Part shown: in pieces, positions 7,888 through 17,852 of the stretch | Position numbering within the stretch: position 1 is the first letter of the stretch | Layout: each line of letters starts with the position of its first letter | DNA from: Neobacillus rhizophilus | Lineage (GTDB): Bacteria > Bacillota > Bacilli > Bacillales > Cytobacillaceae | Length of the DNA: 64,000 bases | NCBI RefSeq assembly: GCF_018343535.1 | Contig: NZ_JAGYPF010000002.1 | Location: forward strand, 1,119,919-1,183,918 | Reading direction: 5' to 3' | Program-made: the position numbers and the translations under genes | Notes under the pieces: generated by a model | Database searches by the model: none | Seen by the model: the letters and a program-made list of their open reading frames with translations, nothing else | Told to the model about the DNA's origin: nothing

Positions 7888-8100
7888 CTATCTGGCTGCT
7901 TGGGAAAAATAAAAAGAACCATCATTTCCGTCCGGGGTTTGATGGTTCCTGTGCTTAAATTGGTATAAATGGTCTTTTTTAGTCTTTGTTACCCGGTTTC
8001 TCATATCGGTAAAAACAAACGGGCTCCGCTTTGCTTCGGGATTCATTTTTCCTTCCCTGGAAAGCTTTTCGCGCAGCTTTTTGGCTTTTGATTTTGCCAT
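7888..8100 (-). CDS. Small basic conserved hypothetical protein (70 aa)
   Basis: ATG at 8098-8100 with GGAG upstream. The product starts MAKSKAKKLREKLSREGK and continues with RSPF and RNRVTKTKKDHLYQFKHR, so it is strongly basic and could bind nucleic acid. The ending is DGNDGSFYF plus a short tail. I recall similar small Bacillus proteins but no function. A terminator-like hairpin with U tract lies inside the last 20 codons, before the stop codon. Confidence 0.75.
   Translation of the reverse strand: MAKSKAKKLREKLSREGKMNPEAKRSPFVFTDMRNRVTKTKKDHLYQFKHRNHQTPDGNDGSFYFSQAAR
7902..7948 (-). terminator. Terminator-like hairpin inside the 3' end of the small basic gene
   Basis: On the minus strand GAACCATCA / TGATGGTTC (9-bp stem, 15-nt loop; arms 7940-7948 and 7916-7924) is followed directly by TTTTTATTTTT. 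The whole element is translated as part of the 70-residue protein, whose stop codon comes 3' of the U tract. Confidence 0.7.
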
Positions 8101-8170
8101 AAAAAATCACTCCTTTAAAAATTGCTTGGATAACATTATATACTATTTGAAGGAGTGATGTAAGAGAAAT

Positions 8171-9373
8171 TTATGATATTTCCTGAGCTCTAGATTGCGC
8201 CTTTGTAGTCGCCTTCCTTTTTGTATGAAGAACATAAAATAAACCAGCACCGATTAAAATATAAAATGCACAAATGAAATACATCGAGCTATATTCCATT
8301 TTGGCGGCAATTATGCCCACTAAAAATGACCCAAATGCGATACCAGTGTCGTAAATGGATAAAAATGTTGCTGTTGCTAAGCCTCTTTTTCGAGGTTCTG
8401 CATTTTGAATCGCAATCGTTTGGAAGGTTGGAAAAAGTGTTCCCCAGCCTAAACCGATTAGGCCTGCCGAAAGGAGGAACGTAAACGCCCCATTACTTTG
8501 GCTCAAGACGACCATTCCAATTGCAAATAGAATGAGACATGGAAAAGAAATCACGTTTGGACCATATAAATCCAGCCATTTTCCTGTAAAAGGTCTTGAA
8601 ATTAGCAGGACCACCGCATAAATAACAAAGAACAGGCTCGAAACATGCTCTAAATGAATTTGGGCTGCATAGATAGATACAAAAGAAAGCAGTGCTGAAT
8701 AAACAATTGCCAGGAAGCCGCCAACGATGGCAATCGGAACAGCGGAAAGCTCAAACAGATTTCGGACCGAGAAGGCTGCAGCCACCTTCTGTTCGTCTTG
8801 TTCCTGTTTTGGAAGCTTAACGCTTAGACCGGTAATCAAAGCGCCAATTGCCACTGCAATGCTTATGATAAACATGATTTTAGTGCCCCATTGCTGCATC
8901 GTCATCAACCCGACAAAAGGTCCTAATACCATGGCCATATTGGTTGATAAGACGAAATAACCCATTCCTTCACCTCTCCTGGAAAAAGGAATGATGTCAG
9001 CAACAATCGCCCCCGCTGCTGTTGTTGCCATACCAAAACCAATACCGTGCAGCAGGCGGATGACTAAAAATCCAGCTGTTGTTTTAGGGAATAGGTAAAA
9101 GGGAGCCGCTGCTGCAAAAAGAATCAGCGCGGTTAACAGCACCTTTTTGTTTCCAGCACGTTCAAGCCAGTTACCTGCAAGCGGCCGCGAAATAATAGCA
9201 GAAAGCAAAAAGACGGTTGTCATTAATCCTGCCTGTGAAGCGCTTGTGTGAAGCTCATTCAGCGCATAACTTGGAAGTGTTACTAGCAAAATATAAAAGG
9301 TCAAAAATAAGAAAAAGTTACTTGCAGAAATACCAATAAAATTTTTCGTCCATAATTTTGGTTTGTTAGACAT
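8171..9373 (-). CDS. MFS transporter (12 TMS drug-exporter type)
   Basis: A 400-residue protein with 12 hydrophobic helices. Motif A appears as RPLAGNWLERAGNKKVLL between helices 2 and 3, and again in the second half as RPFTGKWLDLYGP, as in 12-helix MFS exporters of the DHA1/YwoG-like kind. ATG at 9373 has AAAAGGAG upstream. It begins 14 nt after the stop of a MarR-type gene, so the two form one operon. That arrangement (local MarR repressor plus exporter) is typical for inducible efflux. The substrate is unknown. Confidence 0.88.
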   Translation of the reverse strand: MSNKPKLWTKNFIGISASNFFLFLTFYILLVTLPSYALNELHTSASQAGLMTTVFLLSAIISRPLAGNWLERAGNKKVLLTALILFAAAAPFYLFPKTTAGFLVIRLLHGIGFGMATTAAGAIVADIIPFSRRGEGMGYFVLSTNMAMVLGPFVGLMTMQQWGTKIMFIISIAVAIGALITGLSVKLPKQEQDEQKVAAAFSVRNLFELSAVPIAIVGGFLAIVYSALLSFVSIYAAQIHLEHVSSLFFVIYAVVLLISRPFTGKWLDLYGPNVISFPCLILFAIGMVVLSQSNGAFTFLLSAGLIGLGWGTLFPTFQTIAIQNAEPRKRGLATATFLSIYDTGIAFGSFLVGIIAAKMEYSSMYFICAFYILIGAGLFYVLHTKRKATTKAQSRAQEIS

Positions 9374-9387
9374 TTAATGCACTCCTT

Positions 9388-9792
9388 TTAATAAAGCTGT
9401 TCAAGCCAGCTTTTTTGAAGTTGATATAGCTCCTCCTTATGTGATTTTGGGAGCAATGATTTATTCAATTCGATGACGATTTTTTCCCACTCCGGATATT
9501 TGGCATGCGCTTCATCCGTTAATTCAACACGTTTTTCACGTTTATCCTGACCGGGAATCTGTTTAACGTAGCCTTGTTTAACCATGCGTTGGATCGTTCG
9601 GGTCATGGGAGGTGCTTCAACAGCTAAATATTCACTGAGCTCTTTTTGAGTTAATGAGCCTTTGTTTTTTAAAACAAAAATAACGGCCCATTGCGAACCG
9701 TATAATCCCGTTGGTTTCAGTGCTTCATTGAGTTTATTCGTTAGACGTCGTGATAATTGATGAAGGGTATGGATTAATTCGTGATTGATCAT
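9388..9792 (-). CDS. MarR-family transcriptional regulator
   Basis: A 134-residue winged-helix protein. The recognition region is seen in LTQKELSEYLAVEAPPMTRTIQRM, followed by the wing (GYVKQIPGQDKREKRVELT), both characteristic of MarR. A 4-codon longer version starts at TTG 9804, but GGAG within that stretch places the likely start at ATG 9792. First gene of a two-gene operon with an MFS exporter. A perfect 18-bp palindrome overlapping the -10 of its own promoter implies autorepression relieved by a small ligand. Confidence 0.92.
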   Translation of the reverse strand: MINHELIHTLHQLSRRLTNKLNEALKPTGLYGSQWAVIFVLKNKGSLTQKELSEYLAVEAPPMTRTIQRMVKQGYVKQIPGQDKREKRVELTDEAHAKYPEWEKIVIELNKSLLPKSHKEELYQLQKSWLEQLY

Positions 9793-9813
9793 AATTCGCT
9801 CCAAATCAATAAT

Positions 9814-9856
9814 TAGTTACCTAGGTAACTATAATGGATATATTAAAAAATGTCAA
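9814..9856 (-). promoter_or_regulatory. Promoter and palindromic operator of the marR-MFS operon
   Basis: On the minus strand -35 TTGACA (9851-9856), a 17-bp spacer and -10 TATAGT (9828-9833) form a near-consensus sigma-A promoter. The perfect palindrome TAGTTACCTAGGTAACTA (9814-9831) overlaps the -10 and the likely start point, the classic position for a MarR repressor site. Confidence 0.85.
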
Positions 9857-9883
9857 GAAATGTTCACAATATGTCGACCTTCC

Positions 9884-9918
9884 TAAAAAAAATTCCGCGG
9901 AACATTATTCCGCGGAAT
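9884..9918 (-). terminator. Terminator of the methionine operon
   Basis: ATTCCGCGGAA-type inverted repeat (9892-9918) followed on the minus strand by a run of eight U, 10 nt beyond the metH stop. Confidence 0.88.
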
Positions 9919-9928
9919 CTTTATAAGA

Positions 9929-12900
9929 CTATCTTAACACATTAAAATACCTTGCCTCCGGATGGGCGAAAACAATGGCAGAAACAGATGCTTCAGGCTC
10001 CATCATACAGCCATCTGTTAACTGGATACCGATATCCTCCGGCTGGATTAGTTTAAAGAGCTTCTTCTGATCCTCTAGGTCAGGGCAGGCAGGGTAACCA
10101 AATGAGAAGCGCTGGCCTTGATAATGGGCCGCGAAACGGTCCTGCATTGTAAAGGTTAGAGGGTCCGGGAAGCCCCAGCGGTCACGCATCTGCCGGTGAA
10201 TCAATTCTGCCAGACCTTCGGCACTTTCAAGAGCGAGCGACTGCAGGGCATGGCTTTCAAGGAAGCGGCCGGACGCTTTAAACTGATCAGCTTGCTCGCG
10301 AATGCCCCTTCCGGCAGTTACCGTAAAGAAACCTACATAATCCATGAGGCCGCTATCGACTGGCTTTAGGAAATCTGCCAAACATAAATATGGTGCAGAT
10401 TCCTGACGTGGAAAATCAAATGTTTCAATTATCTTCTCATGATTTTCCGGATCATAAATATGAACATTATTACCCTCAGATTGTGCCGGGAAAAATTGAT
10501 ACACGGCCGCAGGTGTAATCCAGCTATTTGCGCTGGCATCCGCGATCAGATTATCAACCATGTTTTTTACTTTCCAAGCCTTCTCATCCTTCTCGGCCAG
10601 CAGTTTTGAAATTTTCCCTTTCACACCTAGATGGTGGCCCAACAGCATCTGCATATTGATATACGGCTCAATATGCGACAAGGAATAGGATTTTAGTACA
10701 TGCCGTTTTGTATCTTTTGGAACAAAAACCGGAACCTCAGTAGAGACAGCAGCCCTCGGCTTAACAGCCGTAGTGAGAGCAGAGCGGACTGGCAGCTCTC
10801 GTGGTACATCTAAGGCGGCCAGCTTTTCCTGTTTTTCGGCGAATAATCTTTCAAGCTCCTCTGGGGATTGAAGTTGGTTGGCGAGTGCTAAGCCATTCAT
10901 CGCATCTTTGGCGTAAAGAACAAGTCCTTCGTATTCCTTGGCAATTTTCGTATCCGTAAATTTGCGGGAAAGTGCCGCACCGCCTACCATGATAGGGAGG
11001 GAGATGCCTGCTTCCTTCATATCCTGTGCCGTTAACACCATTTGCTGGGCCGATTTCACCAAAAGACCGGATAGCCCAACCATGTCCGGTTGGTTTTCGC
11101 GAATAGCTTTAATTAGTTCGGCAGGTGCCACCTTAATCCCAAGATCAATGACTTCGTAACCATTATTACTGAGAATAATATCGACCAGGTTTTTCCCAAT
11201 ATCATGGACGTCTCCTTTAACAGTGGCCAAAATAACTTTTCCTTTTGAGGCAGACACATCGCCTTTTTCCATAAAAGGTTCCAAGTGGGAAACGGAGGCC
11301 TTCATGACTTCTGCACTCTGAAGAACTTCGGCGACGATTAACTGGTTATCATTAAACAGTCGTCCGACTTCCTTCATTCCGTCCATTAACGGACCATTTA
11401 TAATATCAAGAGGGGCAGGATACTTGGCGAGTGCCTCTTCCAAATCAGGAATGAGTCCTTCCTTTGTCCCTTCGATAATATAATAGCCGAGCCGCTCTTC
11501 AAGACTCATATCGAGCGTAGTGCCTTTGGCTACCTTCTTCTTATCCCGATAAAAATCAGTGAAAACAGCCAATGTTTCATCGGTAGTATCGAATAAAAGG
11601 GCCTCGGCAAGTGCCACTTCCTCTTTGGAGATGGAAGCGAACCGTTCCAGCTTTTCTGTATTGACAATCGCATAATCAAGTCCCGCTTGAGTGCAGTGGT
11701 AGAGGAATACGGAATTCAATATTTCTCTGCCGACAGGGGGCAGCCCGAAGGATACGTTACTTATGCCGAGTATCGTTTGCACACCAGGAAGCTGTTCCTT
11801 GATTAAGCGGATGCCATCAACTGTGGCTTTAGCAGAACCAATATATTGCTCATCACCTGTACCTACAGGAAACACTAATGGGTCAAAAATTAAATCCTGA
11901 GGCTTCAATTTATATTTGTTGACTAAGATATCATGCGAACGGCGGGCAATTTCCAATTTGCGTTCTGCAGTAACCCCCATGCCTGTTTCGTCAATAGTAC
12001 CGACAACAACGGCAGCCCCGTATCGGTGAATCAATGGCACTACCGCTTGGAAACGTTCTTCGCCGTCCTCAAGGTTGATGGAATTAATAATCGCTTTTCC
12101 CTGCGAGTACTTCAACGCCTTTTCAATAACCTTTTCATCTGTTGAGTCGATGACAAGCGGCACCTTTACCTTTTTGACGACTTCGGTGATGAAGTTTTCC
12201 ATATCGACAAGCTCTTCACGGTCCGGGTCAGCAAGACAAATATCGATGACGTGCGCTCCGCCTTTTACCTGGGCACGGGCGATTTCTGCCGCCTCTTCAA
12301 ATTTACCTTCAGCTATCAAACGTTTAAATTTGCGTGACCCAATAACATTGGTCCGTTCTCCGACCATGATTGGCCTTAAAGTAGGATCATCGTAAATGAA
12401 CGGTTCAATTCCTGAAACCATATGATGGGAGGATGGCTGGAATTCCCTTGGCTTGTAATCTTTCATTGCATCCGCAATAGCACGAATGTGATCAGGGGTC
12501 GTACCGCAGCAGCCGCCGACAATATTGAGCCAGCCATGAGCGGCAAAATCAGCCAGCTTTTTCGCCAGTGTTTCCGGTGTCTCATGATAGTGGCCCTCCT
12601 CGTCAGGCAGGCCGGCATTCGGATAGCAGCTGACTGCGGTTCCGGACAGATTAGCGAGCGAGCGTACATGGTCCTGCATAAACTCTGGTCCTGTTGCGCA
12701 GTTCAATCCAACAGCCACTGGATTCATATGCTCGATGGAAATATAAAAAGAATCAATCGTTTGCCCCGCTAAAGTCGTTCCCATTGGCTCGATTGTTCCA
12801 GAAATAAACAGCGGCAATGTTTTGCCGGTTTTTTCAAACGCTTTTTGGATGCCGACATAGCCGGCCTTAACATTCAGCATATCTTGAGACGTCTCAAGAA

Positions 12901-13378
12901 GGAGCAGATCAACTCCACCGTCAATTAAGCCAATCGCTTGTTCCTCATAGGCGGCAGCTAAGGCATCAAAGGTCGTTCCGCCGGTAACGCTTAATGTCTT
13001 TGTTGTCGGTCCCATGGAACCGGCCACATAGCGAGGCCAATCTTCGGTGGAAGCTGCCTGAGCTTCCTTCACAGCAATCATTGCAGCAATTTTATTGATT
13101 TCATAGGCTTTATATCCAAGCTCATACTCATCTAAGACAATACTGGCGGCGCCGAATGTATTAGTCTCGATGATATCAGCTCCGGACTCTAAATATTCGC
13201 GGTGAATGCGCGCAATAACTGCTGGAGCGGTTAAATTGAGATTTTCATTACAGCCCTCGTATTGTTCGCCGCCAAAATCATCAGCAGAAAGACCTGCTTG
13301 CTGCAGCATCGTGCCCATTGCCCCGTCCATTACTAGGATGCGTTTTTTCAGCTGCTCATTAAATGGTCGTTTCGACAT
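9929..13378 (-). CDS. metH: Cobalamin-dependent methionine synthase
   Basis: A 1149-residue enzyme that moves the methyl group of 5-methyl-tetrahydrofolate to homocysteine through methylcobalamin. Domain order is complete: homocysteine-binding TIM barrel (about 10-320, zinc-ligand motif GGCCGTTP), pterin-binding barrel (about 340-610), B12 cap and Rossmann domain (about 640-860, DVHDIGKN with the cobalt-ligating His near residue 724), and the C-terminal AdoMet reactivation domain (about 900-1149, with a [11 protein letters not shown] segment). The start ATG at 13378 overlaps the upstream yitJ-like gene by 20 bp, implying coupling. Last gene of a SAM-riboswitch operon. Presence implies that the cell makes or imports B12. 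Confidence 0.96.
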   Translation of the reverse strand: MSKRPFNEQLKKRILVMDGAMGTMLQQAGLSADDFGGEQYEGCNENLNLTAPAVIARIHREYLESGADIIETNTFGAASIVLDEYELGYKAYEINKIAAMIAVKEAQAASTEDWPRYVAGSMGPTTKTLSVTGGTTFDALAAAYEEQAIGLIDGGVDLLLLETSQDMLNVKAGYVGIQKAFEKTGKTLPLFISGTIEPMGTTLAGQTIDSFYISIEHMNPVAVGLNCATGPEFMQDHVRSLANLSGTAVSCYPNAGLPDEEGHYHETPETLAKKLADFAAHGWLNIVGGCCGTTPDHIRAIADAMKDYKPREFQPSSHHMVSGIEPFIYDDPTLRPIMVGERTNVIGSRKFKRLIAEGKFEEAAEIARAQVKGGAHVIDICLADPDREELVDMENFITEVVKKVKVPLVIDSTDEKVIEKALKYSQGKAIINSINLEDGEERFQAVVPLIHRYGAAVVVGTIDETGMGVTAERKLEIARRSHDILVNKYKLKPQDLIFDPLVFPVGTGDEQYIGSAKATVDGIRLIKEQLPGVQTILGISNVSFGLPPVGREILNSVFLYHCTQAGLDYAIVNTEKLERFASISKEEVALAEALLFDTTDETLAVFTDFYRDKKKVAKGTTLDMSLEERLGYYIIEGTKEGLIPDLEEALAKYPAPLDIINGPLMDGMKEVGRLFNDNQLIVAEVLQSAEVMKASVSHLEPFMEKGDVSASKGKVILATVKGDVHDIGKNLVDIILSNNGYEVIDLGIKVAPAELIKAIRENQPDMVGLSGLLVKSAQQMVLTAQDMKEAGISLPIMVGGAALSRKFTDTKIAKEYEGLVLYAKDAMNGLALANQLQSPEELERLFAEKQEKLAALDVPRELPVRSALTTAVKPRAAVSTEVPVFVPKDTKRHVLKSYSLSHIEPYINMQMLLGHHLGVKGKISKLLAEKDEKAWKVKNMVDNLIADASANSWITPAAVYQFFPAQSEGNNVHIYDPENHEKIIETFDFPRQESAPYLCLADFLKPVDSGLMDYVGFFTVTAGRGIREQADQFKASGRFLESHALQSLALESAEGLAELIHRQMRDRWGFPDPLTFTMQDRFAAHYQGQRFSFGYPACPDLEDQKKLFKLIQPEDIGIQLTDGCMMEPEASVSAIVFAHPEARYFNVLR

Positions 13379-15218
13379 CGCTGTTCCCCCTCAGTTCACA
13401 CGCACGCTGCCGGGCATAAAGGGCCAGTTCAGCAGTAAGCTCATAGCGCAAAAATGGTGTGATTAAATAAATTCCATTAAATAAATCTAATGATGCATCG
13501 ATTAGCCCCTTGGTAATTTTAACACCTTCTTTGGCCGCTTGGAGCGGGTTATCATGAAGCGCAGCCATCCGTTCACGAATGGAGTCGGAAATTTTAATTC
13601 CAGGCACCTCATTATGAAGGAACTCCGCGTTTTTACTGCTGGTAAGCGGCATTAAGCCGATGTAGATCGGCGCTTTTAAGTGTTTCGTATTTTCATAGAC
13701 TTCAAGCAATTTTTCTTCAGAAAAAACAGGCTGGGAGATAAAATAGTCAGCCCCATGCGCAATTTTCTTCTCCAGTCGTTTGACTGCTTTTTCCACAGAG
13801 CGGACATTCGGGTTAAAGGCTCCGGCAATGCTGAACGCCGTTTTCTGGCCCAAGTCCTTTCCGGAAAAAGATAAGCCTTCATTTAATTGTTTAATCATTT
13901 GAATTAGTTCAAATGAAGAAACATCATAAACGGAAGAAGCCCCCGGAAAATCGCCGACCCGGGCAGGGTCACCGGTGATTGCCAGAACATCGTGCATTCC
14001 TAACGTGTGCAGACCCATTAAATGGGATTGCAGACCGATAATGTTGCGGTCACGGCAGGAAATATGGATTAGCGGACGCATTCCCAGTTCTTTTTTAACC
14101 ATATAACCTAATGATTCATTGGATATCCTTACTTGGGCAAGAGAATTATCGGCCAGCGTAATCGCATCAATTCCGGCTTCCTTTAAAGCCTTTGCCCCAT
14201 CAAAAAACTTCTTTGTATCAAGCTTTCTTGGTGGATCTAATTCAACGATAACAGATGGGCGTTCCTTCACAATATCTTGAAGAGGGGTGTAATCCCGCTT
14301 GGCAGGACGATCTTCAACTATGATTTTCTTTGGTTTTAATTCTACTACTTTTTCTGTTATCGGAGCGCTATTTTTTAATTCTGTGGCAAATGCCCTGATG
14401 TGTTCAGGTGTTGTTCCGCAGCATCCGCCTAAAAGCCTGACACCTTGTTTGCGGAATTCAGCCGCTGACCTGCGGAAGTAGTCAGCATCACCATCATAAT
14501 GAAACTTTCCATCTGTATAAGCAGGGAGACTGGCGTTTGGATAGGCTGAAAGAAAGGCACGCTTAGGCAGTTCGATTTGTTCGAGCGCTACCAGCATATG
14601 ATGCGGGCCAAGCCGGCAGTTTAGACCGACAACGTTCGCGCCAAGCCCTTCAAGTCTCTGCAATGCCTCATTTACAGGAGTACGATCCTGCAGAATACCC
14701 GGTTCTGCAAGAGAAACTTGGGCAATAATTGGCAGTTTTGTTTCTTTTCTCGCAATGGTAAGAACGGTTTCGAGTTCTTCGAGGTCATAAAAGGTTTCGA
14801 GTAAAAGGCCGTCAACACCCTCTAATAAAAGGCAATACAGCTGCTCGCGAAAGCTCCGTTTAATTTCTTCCATTGAAATGGATTTGGGCTTGATGCCACG
14901 GTTGCCGCCCAAGGTCCCGAGCACGTAGGCACGGTTCCCGGCGGCTTTTTTGGCAATCTGTACAGCGGCGCTGTTGATATCCTTGACCGAATCCTCCAGC
15001 CCGTACCGTCCAAGCTTTAAATAGTTGGCTGCATAGGTGTTCGTTTGAATAATATCGGCACCGGCATCAATATAGGCTTTATGGATATTCAGAATTTGCT
15101 CAGAGCGGGAAAGATTTAATTCCTCAAAACAGGAATCTTTTCCATAGGAATAAAGCATTGTTCCCATGGCTCCGTCGGCAATCAAAATTTGATTTTGTAA
15201 TTTTTCTAGAAAACTCAT
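13359..15218 (-). CDS. yitJ: Bifunctional homocysteine S-methyltransferase / 5,10-methylene-THF reductase
   Basis: A 619-residue fusion. The N-terminal half (about 1-290) is a homocysteine S-methyltransferase domain with the zinc site [10 protein letters not shown]. The C-terminal half (about 320-600) is a MetF-like flavin-dependent methylene-tetrahydrofolate reductase (for example [34 protein letters not shown]). This is the architecture of Bacillus YitJ. Here it supplies 5-methyl-THF to MetH encoded directly downstream (20-bp overlap). The N-terminal domain may recycle homocysteine with another methyl donor. ATG at 15218 follows AAGGAG. It follows metC by 11 nt. Confidence 0.94.
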   Translation of the reverse strand: MSFLEKLQNQILIADGAMGTMLYSYGKDSCFEELNLSRSEQILNIHKAYIDAGADIIQTNTYAANYLKLGRYGLEDSVKDINSAAVQIAKKAAGNRAYVLGTLGGNRGIKPKSISMEEIKRSFREQLYCLLLEGVDGLLLETFYDLEELETVLTIARKETKLPIIAQVSLAEPGILQDRTPVNEALQRLEGLGANVVGLNCRLGPHHMLVALEQIELPKRAFLSAYPNASLPAYTDGKFHYDGDADYFRRSAAEFRKQGVRLLGGCCGTTPEHIRAFATELKNSAPITEKVVELKPKKIIVEDRPAKRDYTPLQDIVKERPSVIVELDPPRKLDTKKFFDGAKALKEAGIDAITLADNSLAQVRISNESLGYMVKKELGMRPLIHISCRDRNIIGLQSHLMGLHTLGMHDVLAITGDPARVGDFPGASSVYDVSSFELIQMIKQLNEGLSFSGKDLGQKTAFSIAGAFNPNVRSVEKAVKRLEKKIAHGADYFISQPVFSEEKLLEVYENTKHLKAPIYIGLMPLTSSKNAEFLHNEVPGIKISDSIRERMAALHDNPLQAAKEGVKITKGLIDASLDLFNGIYLITPFLRYELTAELALYARQRACELRGNSDVETTI

Positions 15219-15229
15219 CGTTATTCTCC

Positions 15230-16402
15230 TTAAGAGAGCTTATTCACCTGCAGCTTTTCCAAGGCTTGCGAAAAATCCTTCATCAAGTCTTCAGGTTTTT
15301 CAAGTCCGACTGAAAGTCGCAACAGACTGTTTTTAATTCCTCGTTTTTCCCTTTCCGCTTGCGGCATGGCAGCATGGGACATTTTTGCCGGATACGACAA
15401 AATGGATTCTACAGCACCAAGGCTGACAGCGAAGACAGGAATTTTTACATTTGAAACAAAGGTCCTAAGGGCATCCTCGTCAGCCAGTTCAAATGAAAGA
15501 ACTGCACCCGCGCCACTTGCCTGCTTCTCCTGCAATTCCTTCTCCGGATGATTTTCGAGCGCTGGGTAATACACTTTTTCGATTAGAGGGTGATTCTCTA
15601 GGAATCTGGCGATTTGCAAAGCGGCTTTCTGTGACTGCTCAAGACGGACGTGAAGAGTTTTCAAGCCTCTCATCACAAGCCAGGCGTCTTGTACGCCAAG
15701 CACTGCGCCAAACGAATTTTGTAAAAAATAAAGCCTTTTTGCCAGTGCTTCATCCTTAACTACCGCTAGACCCGCGACAACGTCACTATGGCCAGATAAG
15801 AATTTGGTGGCACTGTGAAGGACCACATCGGCGCCAAGCTCCAACGGCTTTTGCAGTGCAGGGGTAAGGAAGGTGTTATCAACAAAGGTCAGGGCGTTAT
15901 GTGCCTTTGCCAGCTGGCTGATGGCCTGTACATCAGTCACCTTCAATAATGGGTTAGATGGTGTTTCTACATAAAATGCTTTTGTATTTGGCCTGATGGC
16001 TTGCTTAACCTGATCAAAATCAGTCATATCAACAAAGGTATGTTCAATCCCGAAACGTGTTAGGACCTCAGTGACCATCCTATAGGTTCCGCCGTATACA
16101 TCCTCAGTAATAACAACGTGATCTCCGGAAGAAAGTAACAGGAAGGCGGTGGAAATGGCAGCCATTCCTGAAGAGAAGGCAAACCCACGGATTCCGCCTT
16201 CGAGCTCTGCAATAATATCTTCAAGAGCTTCCCGCGTTGGATTTAAGCTGCGGGCGTAATCGTATTTTCCAAAACTGTCAATTTCAAACTGATGAAAGGT
16301 AGATGCGTGCTGGATCGGGACACTGACGGCTCCTGTTTGTGCATCCATTTTATGACGATTATGAAGAAGCCTCGTTTCAAAACTAAATTCTTCGTGTTCC
16401 AT
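15230..16402 (-). CDS. metC: Cystathionine beta-lyase
   Basis: A 390-residue PLP enzyme of the Cys/Met metabolism family. The PLP lysine is in [12 protein letters not shown], the phosphate-contacting motif in FSSGMAAI, and the [10 protein letters not shown] segment carries the PLP-pyridine Asp. Together with the upstream paralogue this is the MetI-MetC arrangement of Bacillus: MetC cleaves cystathionine to homocysteine, pyruvate and ammonia. A one-codon longer start (GTG 16405) is possible, but ATG 16402, overlapping the metI stop as TGATG, gives the usual 390-residue length. Confidence 0.9.
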   Translation of the reverse strand: MEHEEFSFETRLLHNRHKMDAQTGAVSVPIQHASTFHQFEIDSFGKYDYARSLNPTREALEDIIAELEGGIRGFAFSSGMAAISTAFLLLSSGDHVVITEDVYGGTYRMVTEVLTRFGIEHTFVDMTDFDQVKQAIRPNTKAFYVETPSNPLLKVTDVQAISQLAKAHNALTFVDNTFLTPALQKPLELGADVVLHSATKFLSGHSDVVAGLAVVKDEALAKRLYFLQNSFGAVLGVQDAWLVMRGLKTLHVRLEQSQKAALQIARFLENHPLIEKVYYPALENHPEKELQEKQASGAGAVLSFELADEDALRTFVSNVKIPVFAVSLGAVESILSYPAKMSHAAMPQAEREKRGIKNSLLRLSVGLEKPEDLMKDFSQALEKLQVNKLS

Positions 16403-17514
16403 CACACATTCACTCCTTCAACTAATTTTGCAAGAGCCTGCTCTAGGTCAAAAATGATATCCTCTGCATCTTCAATTCCTACGGAAAAACGCAACAAGCG
16501 GTTGCAGACGCCTTTTTCAATCCGAATTTCTTCGGGAATATCAGCGTGGGTTTGGGTCGCCGGATAGGTGATAAAGCTCTCGGTTCCGCCAAGGCTTTCA
16601 GCAAATGAAATCAAATTTATGTTTTGCAAAAACGGATTTACCCATGATTCATCTTTTAAACGGAACGAAACCATCCCGCCTCGTCCTGGGTAAAGAACAT
16701 CTGTTACTGCATCACTATTAGATAGGAACTCGACAACCGCCTTAGCGTTTTTCTCATGTCTTTCCATGCGAAGTGATAATGTTTTCATACCGCGCATTAA
16801 CAGCCAGGAATCGAATGGGCTTAAAACGGCGCCTGCACCATTATGATGGAAAGCTAATGCTTCACAAAGCTCCTTGCCTTTAGCAACAATGAGTCCGGCA
16901 AGAACATCGTTATGTCCTCCAAGGTATTTCGTAGCACTATGCATGACAATGTCTGCACCAAGTGCAATCGGCTGCTGTAGTAGCGGGGTGTAGAAGGTGT
17001 TGTCCACTATTAATAATATGCTATGTTCCTTTGCAATTTTTGCCACTGCTGCAATATCTGCCTCCTGCATTAGCGGATTGGTTGGAGTCTCCAAGAAGAT
17101 AGCTTTCGTCTGTGGAGTTATGCTCTTTTCAACTTCTTCCGGAAAACAGGTATTGACATATTGGCTTTTCAAGCCCCACTTTTGAAATCCTTTTTCCAGC
17201 AAACGGTAGGTTCCGCCATATAAATCCTCGCTAACCAGCCATTCATCACCAGACTGAAATAAGGAAAGAATCGTTAAAATTGCCCCCATTCCTGAGCTGC
17301 AGGCAAAGCCTTGATCTCCGCCTTCTAAATCGGCGATGGTTTTCTCAAGCAACTGGCGTGTCGGATTTCCAGTTCGAATATAATCAAATCCTGTTGATTG
17401 TCCAATCCCCTCGTGGCGGAATGCAGTTGAAAAATATACTGGGGGATTAACGGTTCCTGTTGTAGTTTCACTGCGGTTCCCAATTTGCGCTAGTTTCGTA
17501 TCGATTTTATACAT
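16402..17514 (-). CDS. metI: Cystathionine gamma-synthase / O-acetylhomoserine thiolyase
   Basis: A 370-residue PLP-dependent enzyme of the Cys/Met family, with the PLP lysine in SATKYLGGHNDVLAG and CSSGMGAI near residue 78. In Bacillus MetI joins O-acetylhomoserine with cysteine, or with sulfide, on the way to homocysteine. First gene of the operon, directly behind a SAM-I riboswitch, with AAAAAGGAG as ribosome site. It overlaps metC by one base, implying translational coupling. The substrate preference between cysteine and sulfide cannot be decided from the sequence. Confidence 0.9.
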   Translation of the reverse strand: MYKIDTKLAQIGNRSETTTGTVNPPVYFSTAFRHEGIGQSTGFDYIRTGNPTRQLLEKTIADLEGGDQGFACSSGMGAILTILSLFQSGDEWLVSEDLYGGTYRLLEKGFQKWGLKSQYVNTCFPEEVEKSITPQTKAIFLETPTNPLMQEADIAAVAKIAKEHSILLIVDNTFYTPLLQQPIALGADIVMHSATKYLGGHNDVLAGLIVAKGKELCEALAFHHNGAGAVLSPFDSWLLMRGMKTLSLRMERHEKNAKAVVEFLSNSDAVTDVLYPGRGGMVSFRLKDESWVNPFLQNINLISFAESLGGTESFITYPATQTHADIPEEIRIEKGVCNRLLRFSVGIEDAEDIIFDLEQALAKLVEGVNV

Positions 17515-17540
17515 TTTTGTCTACACTCCTTTTTGATATT

Positions 17541-17711
17541 AAAAAAAGGCCTTCTATAAGAAGAAGACCTTTGCATGTACAACACATCTGTCACTCTTCT
17601 TATCTCGCAAATTAGTAACAATTTGCAGGACTTAGCACCGTTTCAATGTTAAAGACATTGAAGGTTGCTGAGGTGTCACCGGGCCCTTCCCTCAACCTCT
17701 CTTGATAAGAA
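17541..17711 (-). promoter_or_regulatory. SAM-I (S-box) riboswitch with terminator
   Basis: On the minus strand the P1 strands TTCTTATCAA (17702-17711) and GATAAGAAG (17597-17605) enclose S-box landmarks: AGAGAGGTTGAGGGA, GGCCCGGTGACACC, CAGCAACC and AAACGGTGCTAAGTCC. The aptamer is followed by AAAGGTCTTC / GAAGGCCTTT and a U run (17541-17573), the SAM-stabilised terminator. High SAM should stop transcription before metI. The rest of the gap to the lactonase gene (17712-17852) shows only a weak cre-like site. Confidence 0.97.
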
Positions 17712-17852
17712 CATATTAATATTTAGATTATTTATAAAATTTACTACACTAAATGAATGGTGTCAATGGATTTCTAAGGATTTTGAGTAAGTTTCACGAT
17801 GTAAGCGCTTCATATCCTTTGCTGGTTCTCCATTAATCCTGGTGACTATTGT

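Noticed and set aside
17799..17813. cre-like ATGTAAGCGCTTCAT between the lactonase and the SAM riboswitch
   Set aside because: One mismatch at a conserved C and no sensible position relative to either gene; kept out of the feature list.
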